A stretch of 64,000 bases of DNA from Tilletia caries (Eukaryota; Basidiomycota; Exobasidiomycetes; Tilletiales; Tilletiaceae), in the NCBI GenBank assembly GCA_032718865.1, contig JALUTQ010000030.1, forward strand, positions 930,001 through 994,000, in the 5' to 3' direction. Made by a program: the position numbers and the translations under genes. Positions 8,701-19,376 of this stretch are shown one piece after another (within the stretch, counting starts at the first letter, position 1; the number at the start of each line of letters is the position of its first letter). Under the pieces are notes generated by a model that had not been told where the DNA came from, did not search any database, and saw nothing but the letters and a program-made list of their open reading frames with translations.

Positions 8701-11064
8701 GACAACGCACAGGACCTGATCTACGTGCTCAGTCTGAAGGGCATCTTCCTCTACGTCTCGCCCTCGGTCGAGCGCATACTGGGCTACAAGGCCGAGGAGC
8801 TCATCGGGCGCTCGATCTCGGAGTTCTGTCATCCTTCGGACGTCGTGCCCGTCTTTAGGGAGCTCAAGGATTCGACGAGTAATGCGAGCATTGCGGCGGC
8901 GGCGCGGAAGTCGGCGAAGGCTCTGGGTGGGTATAAGGCGTTGACGAAGGGTGGGGCTGGACAGTCGGGCCCGCAGGTGAATCTGTTGTTTCGGATGCGA
9001 CACCGGAGTCTGGGCCACCAGTGGATCGAGTCTGTGGGCAAACTCCATCTGGAACAGGGCAAAGGTCGCAAAGTCGTCATTTCCTCCGGCCGGGCTCGGA
9101 CGGTGTATAATCTGAGCTGGGACCAGGTGCGTCGGACGACGGACGACCGCGAGCCTGCGTTCTGGTCCAAGGTCTCCCTTGACGGCCTCGTGCTGAGTTC
9201 GACGAGCCGGACGGCCGCTGTGCTCGGGTGCACTCCGGGTATGCTGCAGGGGCAGCACCTGATGGAGATGTGTAATGGGGAGGCGGGGCCTGCGATCGTG
9301 CAGGCGCTTAGGGGCCGGTCGGTGTCTATGGTTGCGCATATGCTGCATGACACGGTCGGGCAGGGGGAGCCGGTTCCTGTGATTTCGACGTTCTATCCGT
9401 CGGTTGAGCAGGCGCTTGCGTTTGGGGGGCAGGATGCGGGGTCGTCGGATGAACTTCCGGTGCCGGTAGTGGCGGATGCGGTCAATGGGGACGATGCCAG
9501 CAAGAGACATGCTGCCGCCAACAAGACGGCCGCGGGCCCGTTCGGAGACTCGACGGCGTCTGTGTTTGTGCACATCCGTCGGGCGACGAGCGAGATGCCG
9601 CTCGAGGCGAACATAGCCTACCTGGACGACTTGCAGATGCTGAAGATGCAGGCCCAGCTTGCTCCGGGGAGCTTGCAGACGTTGCCCTCGCTCAAGGCGG
9701 CGATGAACCAGCAACAACAGCCGAGCAAGCCGATCTTGGCTGCTTCGGACATCCTGGCTGATCCGGCTGCTGTGGCTGCTGCGACGGCGGCTGCGGCGGC
9801 TGACCTTGGTGGGACTGGGTCGGTGTTCACCGAGTTGAGCACGTACCGGAGTAGTTCGTGGGTGTTTGAGCTGCATCAGCTTAAGATTATGAATAAGAGG
9901 TTGAGGGAGGAGGTCAAGATTGCTCAGCGGCAGGGTCGGCTTGGGTTGGGTGGTGTTGGTGCTGGTAATGCGGCGGCGGCGGTGGTGGTGCCGTCGGTAT
10001 CAGTACCAGTACCAGTAGTAGCATCCACTCCGGCGGCGGCGGCGGTGGTACTCAGCACGCCTGCTCCGACCAGTCAGCAGATGCTGGCGCATCAACACCA
10101 GGTGGCGGCCCAGGCTCAGGCGATGATGCACAACCCTTCGCACATGAGCAGCATTGTTGGCTCGTTGAACGGGAGCAGTTCGTACATGGGCGTTCCTATG
10201 GCGCTGGAGCCTTCCAACTCGTCCACGGCCGGTGGCAATGGTGGTGGGTTCCCTACGGCGCAGAGTCCGACGTCGTCGATTGTCCTGCCTGCTGGTGGGA
10301 TGACCATGTCTGGGCGTGCGAATGCGTTGGCTGCTGCGGGTCTGCGGCGGCCGGGGATCATTCCTATGCAACAGCCGAGTATGCACTCGCAGCCGCAGCA
10401 GCAGATGCTGCCGCATGGTGTGTCGTCTTTTACGTCGTCTAGCCAGATGGTCTCGTTCCAGCAACAACAGCAACCACAGCAGTGGATGTACTCGATGCCG
10501 ATGGGCATGCACCCGCTGGCTCGCGAGGGATCGATGGGAGTGCCGATGGACACACCTTCGTCCACTGGTGGTCCGGGAAGTATCTCATCGGCAAGCTTGT
10601 TCGACGTCTACTCCCAACAGAACGGCGGCGGCGGCGGCGGCGGCCACCATCATCACCAACACCTGCATCCGCACCGACCGAGCATGCCTGGCCACTCCGG
10701 CAGCGATTTCTCTGGCTTCAATGCGTCGGGGGAGACGACCACGTCGGCGACCTCCGTTGAACTCAGCTCGAACGGCGAGGACAGCGGCCCTGGTAGCCGG
10801 AGTAACTCATCGGCCCAGATTCACCGACCTGGCTCGTCCTCGGCCGAGGAGTCGATGAAGGAGCACAAGCGGCGGGTGGACGCTTCTACTGCTGTGCTTT
10901 TAAAGGCGGCTGCTGCTGCTGCGGCTCAGCAACAGCAGCATCTGCATCATGCGCAGCAGCAGCGCCTGTTCCCGAATGGTGGGATCGGTGACCTTGTCGC
11001 TGGTCGGAAACGATCGGCTGCTGGGGATGTGTTGCCACTTGGCCAGAACCCGGCGTCTCATTGA
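5794..11064 (+). CDS. wc-1: White-collar-1-type blue-light photoreceptor/transcription regulator
   Basis: Single open exon of 1756 aa from the first in-frame ATG (context ACGATGT). Long Gln/Ala/Gly/Ser-rich, low-complexity N-terminal half. A LOV domain follows at about residues 766-885 with GKNCRFLQ, the flavin-adduct cysteine being residue 811. A second PAS (DNAQDLIYVLS, about 970) and a third PAS-like segment (about 1122 onward) come next, then a short charged helix near 1354 (MNKRLREEVKIAQR) and a Gln/Ser/His-rich tail with a basic KEHKRR patch. WC-1 senses blue light through FAD and, with WC-2, activates light-responsive genes in the nucleus. No GATA zinc finger is present after the PAS domains, which agrees with basidiomycete WC-1 proteins and differs from Neurospora. 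A further N-terminal extension by an upstream spliced exon cannot be excluded. Confidence 0.92.
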   Translation: MSPTFDFNAFINSASPPMSPAAQLLHAQNGVVGVGVGTGGVGAGPVISIVHAQTPSFDHAQGANGADGDHDGPTKEAGSLLPAWATVSEMTAATAGPSAQRSQVGPQQVIIRPSGAGRQTSIDAMLFTNETEPMLPTGQQEQQQQQQQQQREGAAATTFYHGSSAGISDIDMIQALGMGPHHANGQMDMSSQQHWTNILQQQQQQLGPGPGPGPAQVQVGVQGFAGPPPMTAPLPQHQHESHPSMHPMPQHFQQQQQQQAQQPQQQMPYPGSIPSYYSSGAIGMAPTPRPVEAYPVVVEQQPAQQVEVLNEAQLQARRAYRAQIAEHHSKFLHHPGPDPETNAEGEQRESKKQRISSVSSSVAAVAAAPAPGPRSPTMSSSRNRGKGRKGGGGSSTTSKFSVSKVLPSGKTTSSGFHNNHSQNGSSSNAAVAAAAAAAAAEAAETAAARESVAARVMSWAAGTGGPADGSGGSGEESTTTSSKKKAGPAVSGNGDSSAGPATATANAAAGPAPKKQRSHSNGGTRGVGASGGVHRLSLQERRRLSRLASEATGSDSGGSGGSNSNSNSNPAKDGNGKGNGSGTTSRSGSFPSQSQSEASGKGVTTTKELPEGGVVAGGPSAADATAAAAAAAGGGDQSVPAKGRLMPERTKRALAAGQAAANAAAEQDSHSSNYNGSKSKSPSSGDEGSKSVASATGSSARAVRESSGEGAATDTDPVFHGPYHEIALTANGKDGPKHVRNSYSSSGFDILGALTKVAARKNPRIQLGPIDLSCAFTVSDALKPDQPLIYVSDTFTRLTGYQPADVLGKNCRFLQAPDGSMVKGAERLNTDGRAVAHMKKHMDRTRECQASLINYKKNGKAFINLVTIVPIPWGDSNVIQYFVGFQVDLVEQPGAILEKDANGQYVVNYTTAGGAPRRSVIPAPLAPVVPDPIKEALEEKARQVNGAHKLAEIVTNGQSDVRPWARLLLDNAQDLIYVLSLKGIFLYVSPSVERILGYKAEELIGRSISEFCHPSDVVPVFRELKDSTSNASIAAAARKSAKALGGYKALTKGGAGQSGPQVNLLFRMRHRSLGHQWIESVGKLHLEQGKGRKVVISSGRARTVYNLSWDQVRRTTDDREPAFWSKVSLDGLVLSSTSRTAAVLGCTPGMLQGQHLMEMCNGEAGPAIVQALRGRSVSMVAHMLHDTVGQGEPVPVISTFYPSVEQALAFGGQDAGSSDELPVPVVADAVNGDDASKRHAAANKTAAGPFGDSTASVFVHIRRATSEMPLEANIAYLDDLQMLKMQAQLAPGSLQTLPSLKAAMNQQQQPSKPILAASDILADPAAVAAATAAAAADLGGTGSVFTELSTYRSSSWVFELHQLKIMNKRLREEVKIAQRQGRLGLGGVGAGNAAAAVVVPSVSVPVPVVASTPAAAAVVLSTPAPTSQQMLAHQHQVAAQAQAMMHNPSHMSSIVGSLNGSSSYMGVPMALEPSNSSTAGGNGGGFPTAQSPTSSIVLPAGGMTMSGRANALAAAGLRRPGIIPMQQPSMHSQPQQQMLPHGVSSFTSSSQMVSFQQQQQPQQWMYSMPMGMHPLAREGSMGVPMDTPSSTGGPGSISSASLFDVYSQQNGGGGGGGHHHHQHLHPHRPSMPGHSGSDFSGFNASGETTTSATSVELSSNGEDSGPGSRSNSSAQIHRPGSSSAEESMKEHKRRVDASTAVLLKAAAAAAAQQQQHLHHAQQQRLFPNGGIGDLVAGRKRSAAGDVLPLGQNPASH

Positions 11065-12254
11065 GTCGGATACGCTGTTTCACTTGGTCTCTGTCTTGGT
11101 GAGTGTGTTTCTTCGATTGGCTGCCGCCTTTATTCCATTGACCAGTCGCTGATCATTTATCGTTTTCGTTCCTGCTGTTTCAAACAGTGATCCACTGGTT
11201 TCCCGACTCCATCTCGATCTTTGAAATGTGTCAAGACTCTATTCGAACCGGCCTTTTTTCTCCTGCGATACCCGGACTTTGCACGCAGTCGGGCGACATC
11301 GTTCCTCCTTCGTCCAGACTTCCCTTGTTTTTGTTCGCCCTCAACGCCTCAACCCAGAACCCCCCCCCCCCATCCCCCCAAAACCAGCGAGGCATCCAAG
11401 GCAACAACTTTACCGATCAACACCACTCTTTTCTGTTGCGAGTATGGCCAGCCCACGGCTCTGGTCGGGAAAACTCGAGAAAGAAAAATAAAATCAACGG
11501 GACCGACACGTTCCCTTGCTTGCTTCTTACTCTAGACGGGCGACAAGGGGGAGGCACGGACCTCCCCTTCTTCGAACCCCGAACCTCCCCTCCTCTCCAA
11601 CACTTTATAATGGGTTGACTGCCGCATACGAGCACGACAAGGTTATCTTTTCCTTCGCGGGGGGCGCGTTCTCTTCGTTTACTTCTCCCTCTTCATCCTG
11701 CGACACACACACACGAAACGAGAATGAAGGACCTCAAGAAACACGAAGGTTCGAAGGGGGGAAGGGGAACCGCTGCGTCTATTTCCCTTCACACAAACAC
11801 ACAAAAGATTTCCTGAAGGAAATGCCACTTTTTCCTCCGGTTCTCTTTTCCGCATTTCGCCTTTCTTCTCCCTCTCCGCTCGCCTCCTCTCTATGTGGAA
11901 CCCTACTTCCTTACTACGATGATGAGGCTCCTGGTCTTTATTCCCTCTCTCTATGTCGCGAAACATTTACCAATAGGCTTCCCGTACCCTTTTCTTTCTT
12001 CGCGCCCGTTCCTTCCCTTCTTGCTGTGGCACATGCTTACCCTTTTCTCTATGTGCCTCACATCTTTGTTCCCTTCTCCGGGGTCTTCTGTCTGTGCCAT
12101 AGCAATCTCGAAAGTTTCGATTCTTTTCTTTGAACAGGAGGTGTGTTGCGAGTGCGTGTATCGATCCCTTGAAAAGTTACGTTGCAGTTGCGTTGCGACG
12201 CGCCGACGAGCGAACAAAAATGTACATCTCGACAACGACGGGGTGCAACTGCGA
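11065..12254. other. 3' intergenic region between wc-1 and the convergent gene
   Basis: About 1.2 kb with no convincing gene. It presumably holds the 3' UTRs of both convergent genes. It contains a poly-C run (about 11360-11371 followed by ATCCCCCC) and long C/T-rich stretches; open frames here are pyrimidine-rich and not gene-like. Confidence 0.6.
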
Positions 12255-14731
12255 TCATGGCTCAGCAGCATCCGTAGCTTGTTCACATTCTGCCTTCCAC
12301 CTCTCCAGAGGCGTAGGAGCAAACGCCATTCGACTCCGTCCCGAACGTTGCGCAGGAGGGGACCGGTTCTCCTCTGAACGGCTGTTTGGTGATGCGAGCC
12401 GAGGACGTTTGTTCGATCCACCATCATGTCCACGTTGATCGCCCAGGCCAGCTCCACTGCCACAATGTCCCTTGTCTCCTCCAAGCCGCAACGACGGCAG
12501 CTTGAACGTAGAGCTGAGCCGAATTGTGGCCCCGCTGGCGCTGCCTGTGTCGTTCTTTCTCGCGACTGACCGAACGTTTTGGGATCGGTTGGCGTCCATG
12601 CTTAAATCGTCCGAATTCAGCTGGGAGAGAATCTGGCGAGCTGGCGAGAAAGAGGGAGAGGAAAGCCTGGACGCCCGCGAGCCGCCCCTTCCACTTCCTC
12701 TTCCTCCGCTTGCGGCTGGCAGCTGTCGAGGCAAGCGATTGCCTGAACCGACCCAGAGAGTCGACCACGAAGCTACATCATCTTCCTCATCCCCTTCCTC
12801 GTCTGAGCTCGTTCCTTTGCTGTGGTGGTAGAGACCTGAGGCTGGTGAACGTTTGTGCCCCGCTCCAGCAGTGCCGCCTGGCTGGGAACGTCGGTCCTGT
12901 CTGTGGTCTGCCTGTCGCAACTGCGTCGGAGTTCTGACAGCGATTGCTGATGGGCCTGGTTGTGTCGGCTGTGCCTGGCGAGTACCTGTGATGTCTGATC
13001 GGCAGGCATCAGGTCGTCTGCTTCTCAAGCATCCTAGCTAGCACTGTATCATCCGCACTCACTGCGACCATACTTCGCCGCCAAGGACGGCCACATCGAT
13101 GCCATCTGACTCGAGGTGTCGACAGGTGTAAATAGCTTCATGTTCCGAGTCTGCACCGGCTCTGGACGCGGACTCGAGCTCGGTACCATGGTGCTCGAAG
13201 ATGATGCCCAGTGCTCTTGAATTTCGCCATCCTGATCTCTCAAGAAGCCTTCTCGATCGACATCGCCTTCCCTGAATGCAAACTGCGATAAGGATGACAA
13301 TGTCGAGCTACCGATGGAAGGGACTGATGAAGGCGTGCCGCGTGCCGAGACTGTGTCGCGAGCGTGTTTGCTGGGCCCGTTGAGAGGTGCTGCCTTCAAA
13401 CTAGGCAAAGTGTCGGCGGGGACGGGCTCGAATGCCAGCCGACCTGCTAAGGGACCAGCACGGTGCGTTCGTACCCACGCAGGCTGAAGTGGAGGTCGAA
13501 TCCCGGTCAACGAGGAAACCGGCGATAGCTGCTGCGAGGGCGAGAAATCCGAAGAGGCGGCGGCAATTGGGTGGAGTGGATAAAGGGCATGCAGCGGGAC
13601 TCCGTCCGATCCCTTCGAGACGCTCGTTGGCAGATTCGCATTCCATCTGTCAGAGTCTTGTACATTGTATGCGAACGGTGAGCCTTCTCCGTCATTGTTC
13701 TCCGTGTCCGCATCGCGCAAAATTAAGCTGTTGAACCGTCCATGATTTGTGTCATACGTTTCTTGAGGATGTTGAGCGCTAACTGCGGCTGTATGCGCTT
13801 CGTTATTCAGTTTCCCACTTATACGCTGCGTGGGGACTGAGACCGATGCCGGACCTGAGATCTCGATCGTCGCAGGAAGCGCTCCTGGTCGGCAGCTGCT
13901 GCTTGCAGGAGTCACAGCTGTCGTTGCAGCAAGCTGTTGACGAGGCGCGTGAGAATACGGATGCATATAAGCTGGCGCTTGAGGCATCCGACTCGGTGCT
14001 CGTAGCCCGACCGGAGATGATGCAAGCAGACGTTCGTTGTCTTTACGCTGTGCATTCGCCGTGTTCACACCTGTCAAGGATGAACGGTCCCTCGGAATCT
14101 GATTTTGCGGGGCGCCTGCTGCCTTTGAAGCTGGCGCATGCGAAACCGGTTCAGTGCCAGACTTTTTCGCAGCGGCTTTCCTCAGTTGCGCATTCCGTGT
14201 CGCCTTGGTGCTGCGCACAAGAGAAAATAGAGCCCTGTGTCAATTCTGACCCGCATGTATGCATGTACTTCTACCATATCACTCACAAAGGGTTGTCGCT
14301 GAACGTGATTCCGGACTCGTCCACTGCGCTGATGTCTAGAGCTTGCTGTGCCTGTAGAAAAAGAGGGGGATGTAGAAGGAAGAATGGGAAAAGGTCGGGA
14401 CCATAACAGGTGCGGAAGAAGGGAAAGTAATGAGGCATGAGGCATGAGGAATCGAGTGGTGGAGAAGGAAGTTGAGAAGATGTGATTAGCTCCCACAAGC
14501 CCTTTACTCGCAATGTTAGTCTGCCGGGGCATCAGAGAGTGGTGCTCAAGAGAGGCATCAGCGATCCAAAGCATGAAACGGAAGACCTGCTCTTACCAGT
14601 TCAGTTTCGTTGTGCGACGATAAATGCAGTGTGTGGGCTCCATGCTCGCCACTCTCTGAGTCCGAGTCGTCAAGGCCCTCGTCTTCCCGCATGCACGTTG
14701 CCCACTCGTCGCTGTCTTGCGATTGTGGCAT
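12255..14731 (-). CDS. Serine-rich, largely disordered protein of unknown function (4 exons, 692 aa)
   Basis: Four exons fit with matching phases: 14731-14597, 14351-14287, 14210-13063 and 12985-12255. The ATG at 14731 sits in a good context (TCAACATGC). Introns have GTAAGA/GTGAGT donors and pyrimidine-rich CAG acceptors: 245, 76 and 77 nt. The product starts with an acidic segment (EDEGLDDSDSESGEH), continues through Ser/Pro/Ala-rich sequence, and ends in a basic Ser/Arg-rich region (NKRPRLASPNSRSEENR) with a short helix-like tail. No catalytic motif, transmembrane segment or signal peptide is visible. Acidic and basic low-complexity blocks would fit a nuclear regulatory protein, but that is inference. 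It is convergent with wc-1. Confidence 0.6.
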
Positions 14732-15641
14732 GTTGAGAGGGTGGTTTTGGCCTGCGCGGCGTGCTGGTTGACTGGATCGGATGGTGGTTGATACGTTCGG
14801 CAGATATGGAACATTTCACCCCCATCAACACTTCATCCATGGCGCATGACTATATATACTCACTACTCACTCACCACGTCTTCGTCGTTTCAGGACATGT
14901 ATGCACATACAGCAAGTCACTCCGATGAAAGATTTCCGTGCTTTCCGCAACCCTCCAGTTACTAGTTTGATCCAATGCGCAGCGCTGACGCCTTCTTCTC
15001 TTTCACACATCTTTCCGATAGAGCAGAGTTATCCTGTAGACGTCCGAAACGATGTTTCTCCTTCATCTATCTTTTGCTGGCTAATACTCTGGATAGGACA
15101 TTTCCAGCTCACGTCCCTTTATCCCTGAAGCCCTCTCAGATCGCTATCTGACATCCTCTGTGTTGCTTTACGCAGCCTCGCTTTGATAGCGACAAATCCT
15201 GGAGGGGCGATACTCATGGCGCGGCTCGGGGGCTCTGGTTTTCAAGACGTCAGTCATCGACGAAGTTGACCTGGGTCACGGAGTCCAGGACTACCATAAC
15301 GAAGACAAAACCCGGCGCACAGCTGACTGAAGGAAGGTGTGAAGGTAGAAAATAAAGAGAAGCGATCCTACCCGCCATTTGTGCTCAGCCGCTAAGTATA
15401 AAAGCCGTCCGTCTCGAGGGTGTTGGAAAAAGTGTCAGGATCTTGTGCGCCTCAAAGCTCAAAGAGCATCAACGTTCGGTGCGTAACACTTGTATCGCAT
15501 TCACACGCTCCGCAGAACAAGATGCTCGGAGAAGATGAGAGATTTATTGACAAGAAGAAGATGAGTTGTCAAGTAAAGCATTCGAGGAATGTGCTATAAG
15601 TTGGAGAGGATCGTGAGAATGTGGATTTGGGTCAGTCAGGT
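14732..15641. other. Intergenic region upstream of the 692-aa gene
   Basis: No gene is recognised. A TATATATA stretch near 14850 lies about 120 nt upstream of the ATG at 14731 and could serve as its promoter element. Nothing else stands out. Confidence 0.45.
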
Positions 15642-16515
15642 CTTGGCCGCACTCCACTTCTCCTCATGGAGGGTCTCCCACATGAGCTTGGCAAAGGCGG
15701 TCTGGAAGTCGTCGTATGCGTCCTGGGAGGGGAAGCGGAGGAGCCAGGAGTACGTGTTGAAGGAGTTCTCGCTGTTCTTGGACTTGGTGGAGGAGGCGGG
15801 GATGGGCTGGAAGAAGTTCCATACGGCGGAGAGCTGGTCGTTGGAGAAGTTCATGTTCATGTCTACGTCTACGCGTTGGCTGACCCAGCGCTTGTCGGCG
15901 GATGCGATGCTGAGCCAGTCTGTGTCAAACGATGAGGTGTCAGTTACAGCGCAGTCAGAGGAAAGAGAGAGAGAGAGTGTGGATACGCACAGAGGAATAT
16001 GCCAGTTTCCTTGACGACGACCCCGACAGCGGTGTCCTGCTTCTTGAACATCTGAGTCTCGGCGTCGTACAGGTAGAGGTCCGCAGTGGCGGTAACGGCC
16101 GGTTCTTCGAGTACGACAGTGGCTGGCTCAGGCTGTGCGGGTGCTGGGCTGGGTTTCTTCGATTGCGCAGCAGCATTCGAATTGGAGACGACGAGGGGGC
16201 GCATCTGTGCGGCGCGAGCGTCCGGGTCGTCCGCCTTCAGGCCGTACTCGTCCTCTTCCTCCTCAACCTCCTTGTCGGCGGGCTGCGAGTCGGGGTTATA
16301 CTGGAGCATAGCCAGGACGTCATCGGAAGCGTTCCCATGCGAGCGCTGGAAGGCGACCTCGAGCGTCTTGCGCGTGATCTCGTCGACCTGTGTGCTGTGG
16401 ATCACAAGCTCGAGGAGGTCTTCGCTGTCGTTATCTTCAGCCGAGTCGCGCCAGACGTAGACGGGCTCGCCGTCATCTTGGATGATGGCTCCGCGGAATC
16501 GGAGGTCGGTATTAC
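15642..16515 (-). pseudogene. Partial duplicate of VID27 (interior of the gene, including its intron)
   Basis: This segment matches the interior of the VID27 gene at 20991-21910, in the same orientation. It covers the end of exon 1 (acidic stretch, EYGLKADDPDA, LYLYDAETQMF), the intron and the start of exon 2 (MNMNFSNDQLSAVW). Both the N-terminal part and the C-terminal propeller are missing, so it cannot make Vid27. The portion 15642-15920 is nearly identical to the parent (one substitution seen before the intron), whereas 15950-16515 has diverged strongly by eye, with substitutions and several small deletions. Confidence 0.85.
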
Positions 16516-17183
16516 ATATGGTGGAGACACGCTTCCCGCGACTATCGGCAAGACCTAAGTAGCGGGCCTGAAGCCTTCCCTGTTCTGTTCTTGGTGCTGA
16601 AGAAGGGTTGAAGGAAGCCTGAGAGTGGAAGATCTGTAAGCATGGATAATCAGATTGCCTGTGGAAGCAGAAGTACGAGATGAAATAGGTGTGATGAGCG
16701 AGGAGCTTTGGACGAACTAAGGAAGATATGTATATGGGAAGGTTAGCGATGAGCGGTGAGCTCAGCGGGACATTTTCGTAGCAATTGGGAAGCGAAAGAA
16801 TGAGCTACGATCGATCTGGTAAATGGTACATAAAGGGACTGCAGAAAGTCGAAAAGCTTCGTAATTTCCCACATCCTTCGCCTTCACCCTTCGTTCCAAC
16901 CTGCTATGTGCGCACAAGATCTGATCCGGACCGAGCATGCATCACACCCAACGCTATGCATTGAGATGAGGTACCTCTTCGCCAGGTGACACCGTCGAGC
17001 CTTTGAGTTTTGAGGGAGCGAAAGAGTTCGCCCACACTCTACAAAGCCAATCCTAAACGTCGCGTATCAACGTCGCGGCGGTCTTGCGGAGCATGCGGCT
17101 CGGACTGGGCGTTCTTCTTGTCCTCAGCCTTGGCATGGGATCGCATCACCATTCTGATCGCATCCTTGTTATCGAATTGCTCT
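16516..17183. other. Intergenic, no gene seen
   Basis: About 670 bp between the VID27 duplicate and the small minus-strand gene. No conserved motif, repeat or RNA gene was recognised. Confidence 0.5.
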
Positions 17184-17515
17184 TCATGTCGCACCTGCAG
17201 CTGCATTTATGAGGGTACTCTGATCCCCCGGAGCCGGAGCTGAAGACCGGCGTCGATTGGGTTGGACAGCACCAGAGTGTCTGTTGGAGAAGTGGGCTTC
17301 CTCCACACAGTTGCTGCGCCGATCCTTTGGATTGCGGGGTTCCGTAATCGCCACATATGTCACGTACCCAGCAGCCTCTGCTACTGTGGCTCCGAGAAGC
17401 ACTGCAGCCCATACCGGCTTCGTCTTAGCCCAGGCGCTGCTTATGCCAACCTCCCTGCGGGACCCGACGTTGAGCCTGATCGTCTTTGCAGAGTTGATGG
17501 AATCGGCTGCTGGCG

Positions 17516-17953
17516 TCATGCGGGATCTCGACGCGTGTCCGCCGCCGGAGTGGTAGTCGCGACCGAACGACGAAGATTCGTCGGTGAAGTACCGGAGTCG
17601 TGATGCTTAGCCTTTTCGACGGCACGTTTAATCTCATCGTACCCAATGATCGCGACCGCCCCCGCTCCTCCGGCCAAAATGCCTAATTTGTAGATCACCA
17701 GACCGAGTCCCCGATGAGCGAGTGTTGGCGGATGAGCGATGAGCGACTGATGGCGACTCAGCGACTGGCGGCGCTTGAATGATTGGCGGATCGTGAAGTT
17801 CCGGGGCTGCTATCAGCGATGCGGCGAGTTGCGATTATTAACACCAATCTCACACCATTCCGCATTCCACACCGATCCAACGTACTCACCAGGAAGGCAG
17901 TGCGCCGACACGAGCGACAGCAGAATCAAAGCGGCGGGATTGATGATCTTCAT
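17516..17953 (-). CDS. Possible small secreted/membrane protein (about 102 aa), gene model uncertain
   Basis: The ATG at 17953 encodes a clear signal-peptide-like start (MKIINPAALILLSLVSAHCLP), followed by overlapping donor sites (GTGAGT at 17889, GTACGT at 17885). A downstream frame encodes a hydrophobic segment (LVIYKLGILAGGAGAVAIIG) and a charged tail ending at TGA 17516-17518. Splicing 17885 to an acceptor ending at 17757 joins them in frame into 102 aa, but that acceptor lacks a pyrimidine tract. A second hydrophobic open frame (17519-17184, starting ATGACGCC and overlapping the stop) may be an additional exon. The family is not recognised. Confidence 0.35.
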
Positions 17954-19376
17954 CTCCTCTGACCCTGGATGGGCTGGGGTTTTGCGATGGAAGTTTGTCG
18001 AGGCGGGAGAGGCGAGATACGCTTAGCAGATGAAGTGAAGGGCCGAGGGTGGAGCACTGGAGTGTTGTGGAAGGACGAAGGGACGCGAACTCGGAAGGAT
18101 CTGCCTGCGTAGCGCTGATGTTGACGGATGAGTGAAGGAGGGCTCGAAGTGACTTGAACGAAGCGAAGAAGTGAAGAGAAGAGTATGAGCTCAGGAGGAT
18201 CTGCCTATAGAGCGAAGAAAGAGAGAACGGAGTGGGCAAATGGGTGGTGTGAAAAGGGGGAATACAGCCTCCGGTTCTCTTGACCTTCTTATATGGGCTT
18301 CTGTCTCCAAAAGAACGCAGGAAACGTGTACGTGTGCCGCTGGGCGCTGGCACGTTGAGTTTGCTGTCAGTATAAGATGAGAAGGATGGGAGGGGCTGAA
18401 AAGACGGAGGGACGACAGCAGAACGAGCAGAAGGGCGTTAGGTCTACAGGCCTGGACATGACAGCCGGTATGCTCGTTCGGCTGTCGTTATGTAGACGTG
18501 CAAAGCCACGCAGAAGAAGCAGTAACATACCGCTGGCACGTTTCGGTTCGCTGTCAGATGTCAGATTGAGATGAGAAAAGCTGTGCGGGGCTGAAGGGAA
18601 GAAGGGCGTCAGCCGACAAATAAGAAGGGTCTTGGGTCTAAACTCATAGGCCCAGCGTACATATGTATGCAACGGTGTTTGCCAGCACAGACACTATGGC
18701 GTCGGTGTATGCTCCACCATCCAGCGAATCCAAACCCAAGTCGACGTCGTTCTGCACGACACCGCCAGTCATCCCAGCGCAGAGGCCAGCGACCGAGCAG
18801 AGAACCCAAGGCTAACGGTATCGTTTCTGTCCAAAACACGAGTCGGGCTGGTTGTGTTTGTCAGTGGTGTACATGAGAAGCGGAGTTGCTCAGAGGAGGC
18901 ACATTATGAGCCTGTCTGGCGCCAGCGACTTCCTCGGAAAAAATGTGCTGGGGTCGGGTCAAGTCGTTGGCACAGGTGTTGTCGCACAAGTAGTATGTAG
19001 GCCGAAGCGAGCGGCGCCAGGAGCCTCTTCGCATCGGATCATGGACGGGGGTTTCGCATGGAAGGAAATTTCGAGAGTATAAGGGAAAGCGAAGAAAGGT
19101 ATTGAAGCTGGGGGGTATAGGTATCCATCTGACCGCCTCGTTGGGTCGGGTTCGGGTCGGGGTCGGGGTCGGGGTCGGGCGAGGAGGGGTGTTCATTCAT
19201 ATCTGCTGTCGTTCATCAAACGCTGAGAAGGGGTCACTGATGACTGATGTCTGACGCCTGACGTCCTCAGAACCGCTGATCGACGATAGATCTGGCCGAA
19301 AGAGGGAAGAAAGTGAGAGCAAGAAGAAGCGGTCAGGAACAAAACACACAGACCAGAACGGGTGAATGAAAGAAAC
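17954..19376. other. Intergenic, no confident gene; GGGTC-type microsatellite
   Basis: Contains direct repeats such as GGATCTGCCT (18097, 18199) and a GGTCGG-based microsatellite near 19142-19180. No supported gene or RNA was seen. Confidence 0.5.

Noticed and set aside
7705..9876. 723-codon open frame on the minus strand
   Set aside because: Arg/His-rich antisense shadow of wc-1, whose + strand encodes LOV and PAS domains.
11187..12438. Several 100-200 codon + strand frames after wc-1
   Set aside because: Pyrimidine-rich low-complexity sequence between convergent genes; no conserved motif or splice structure.
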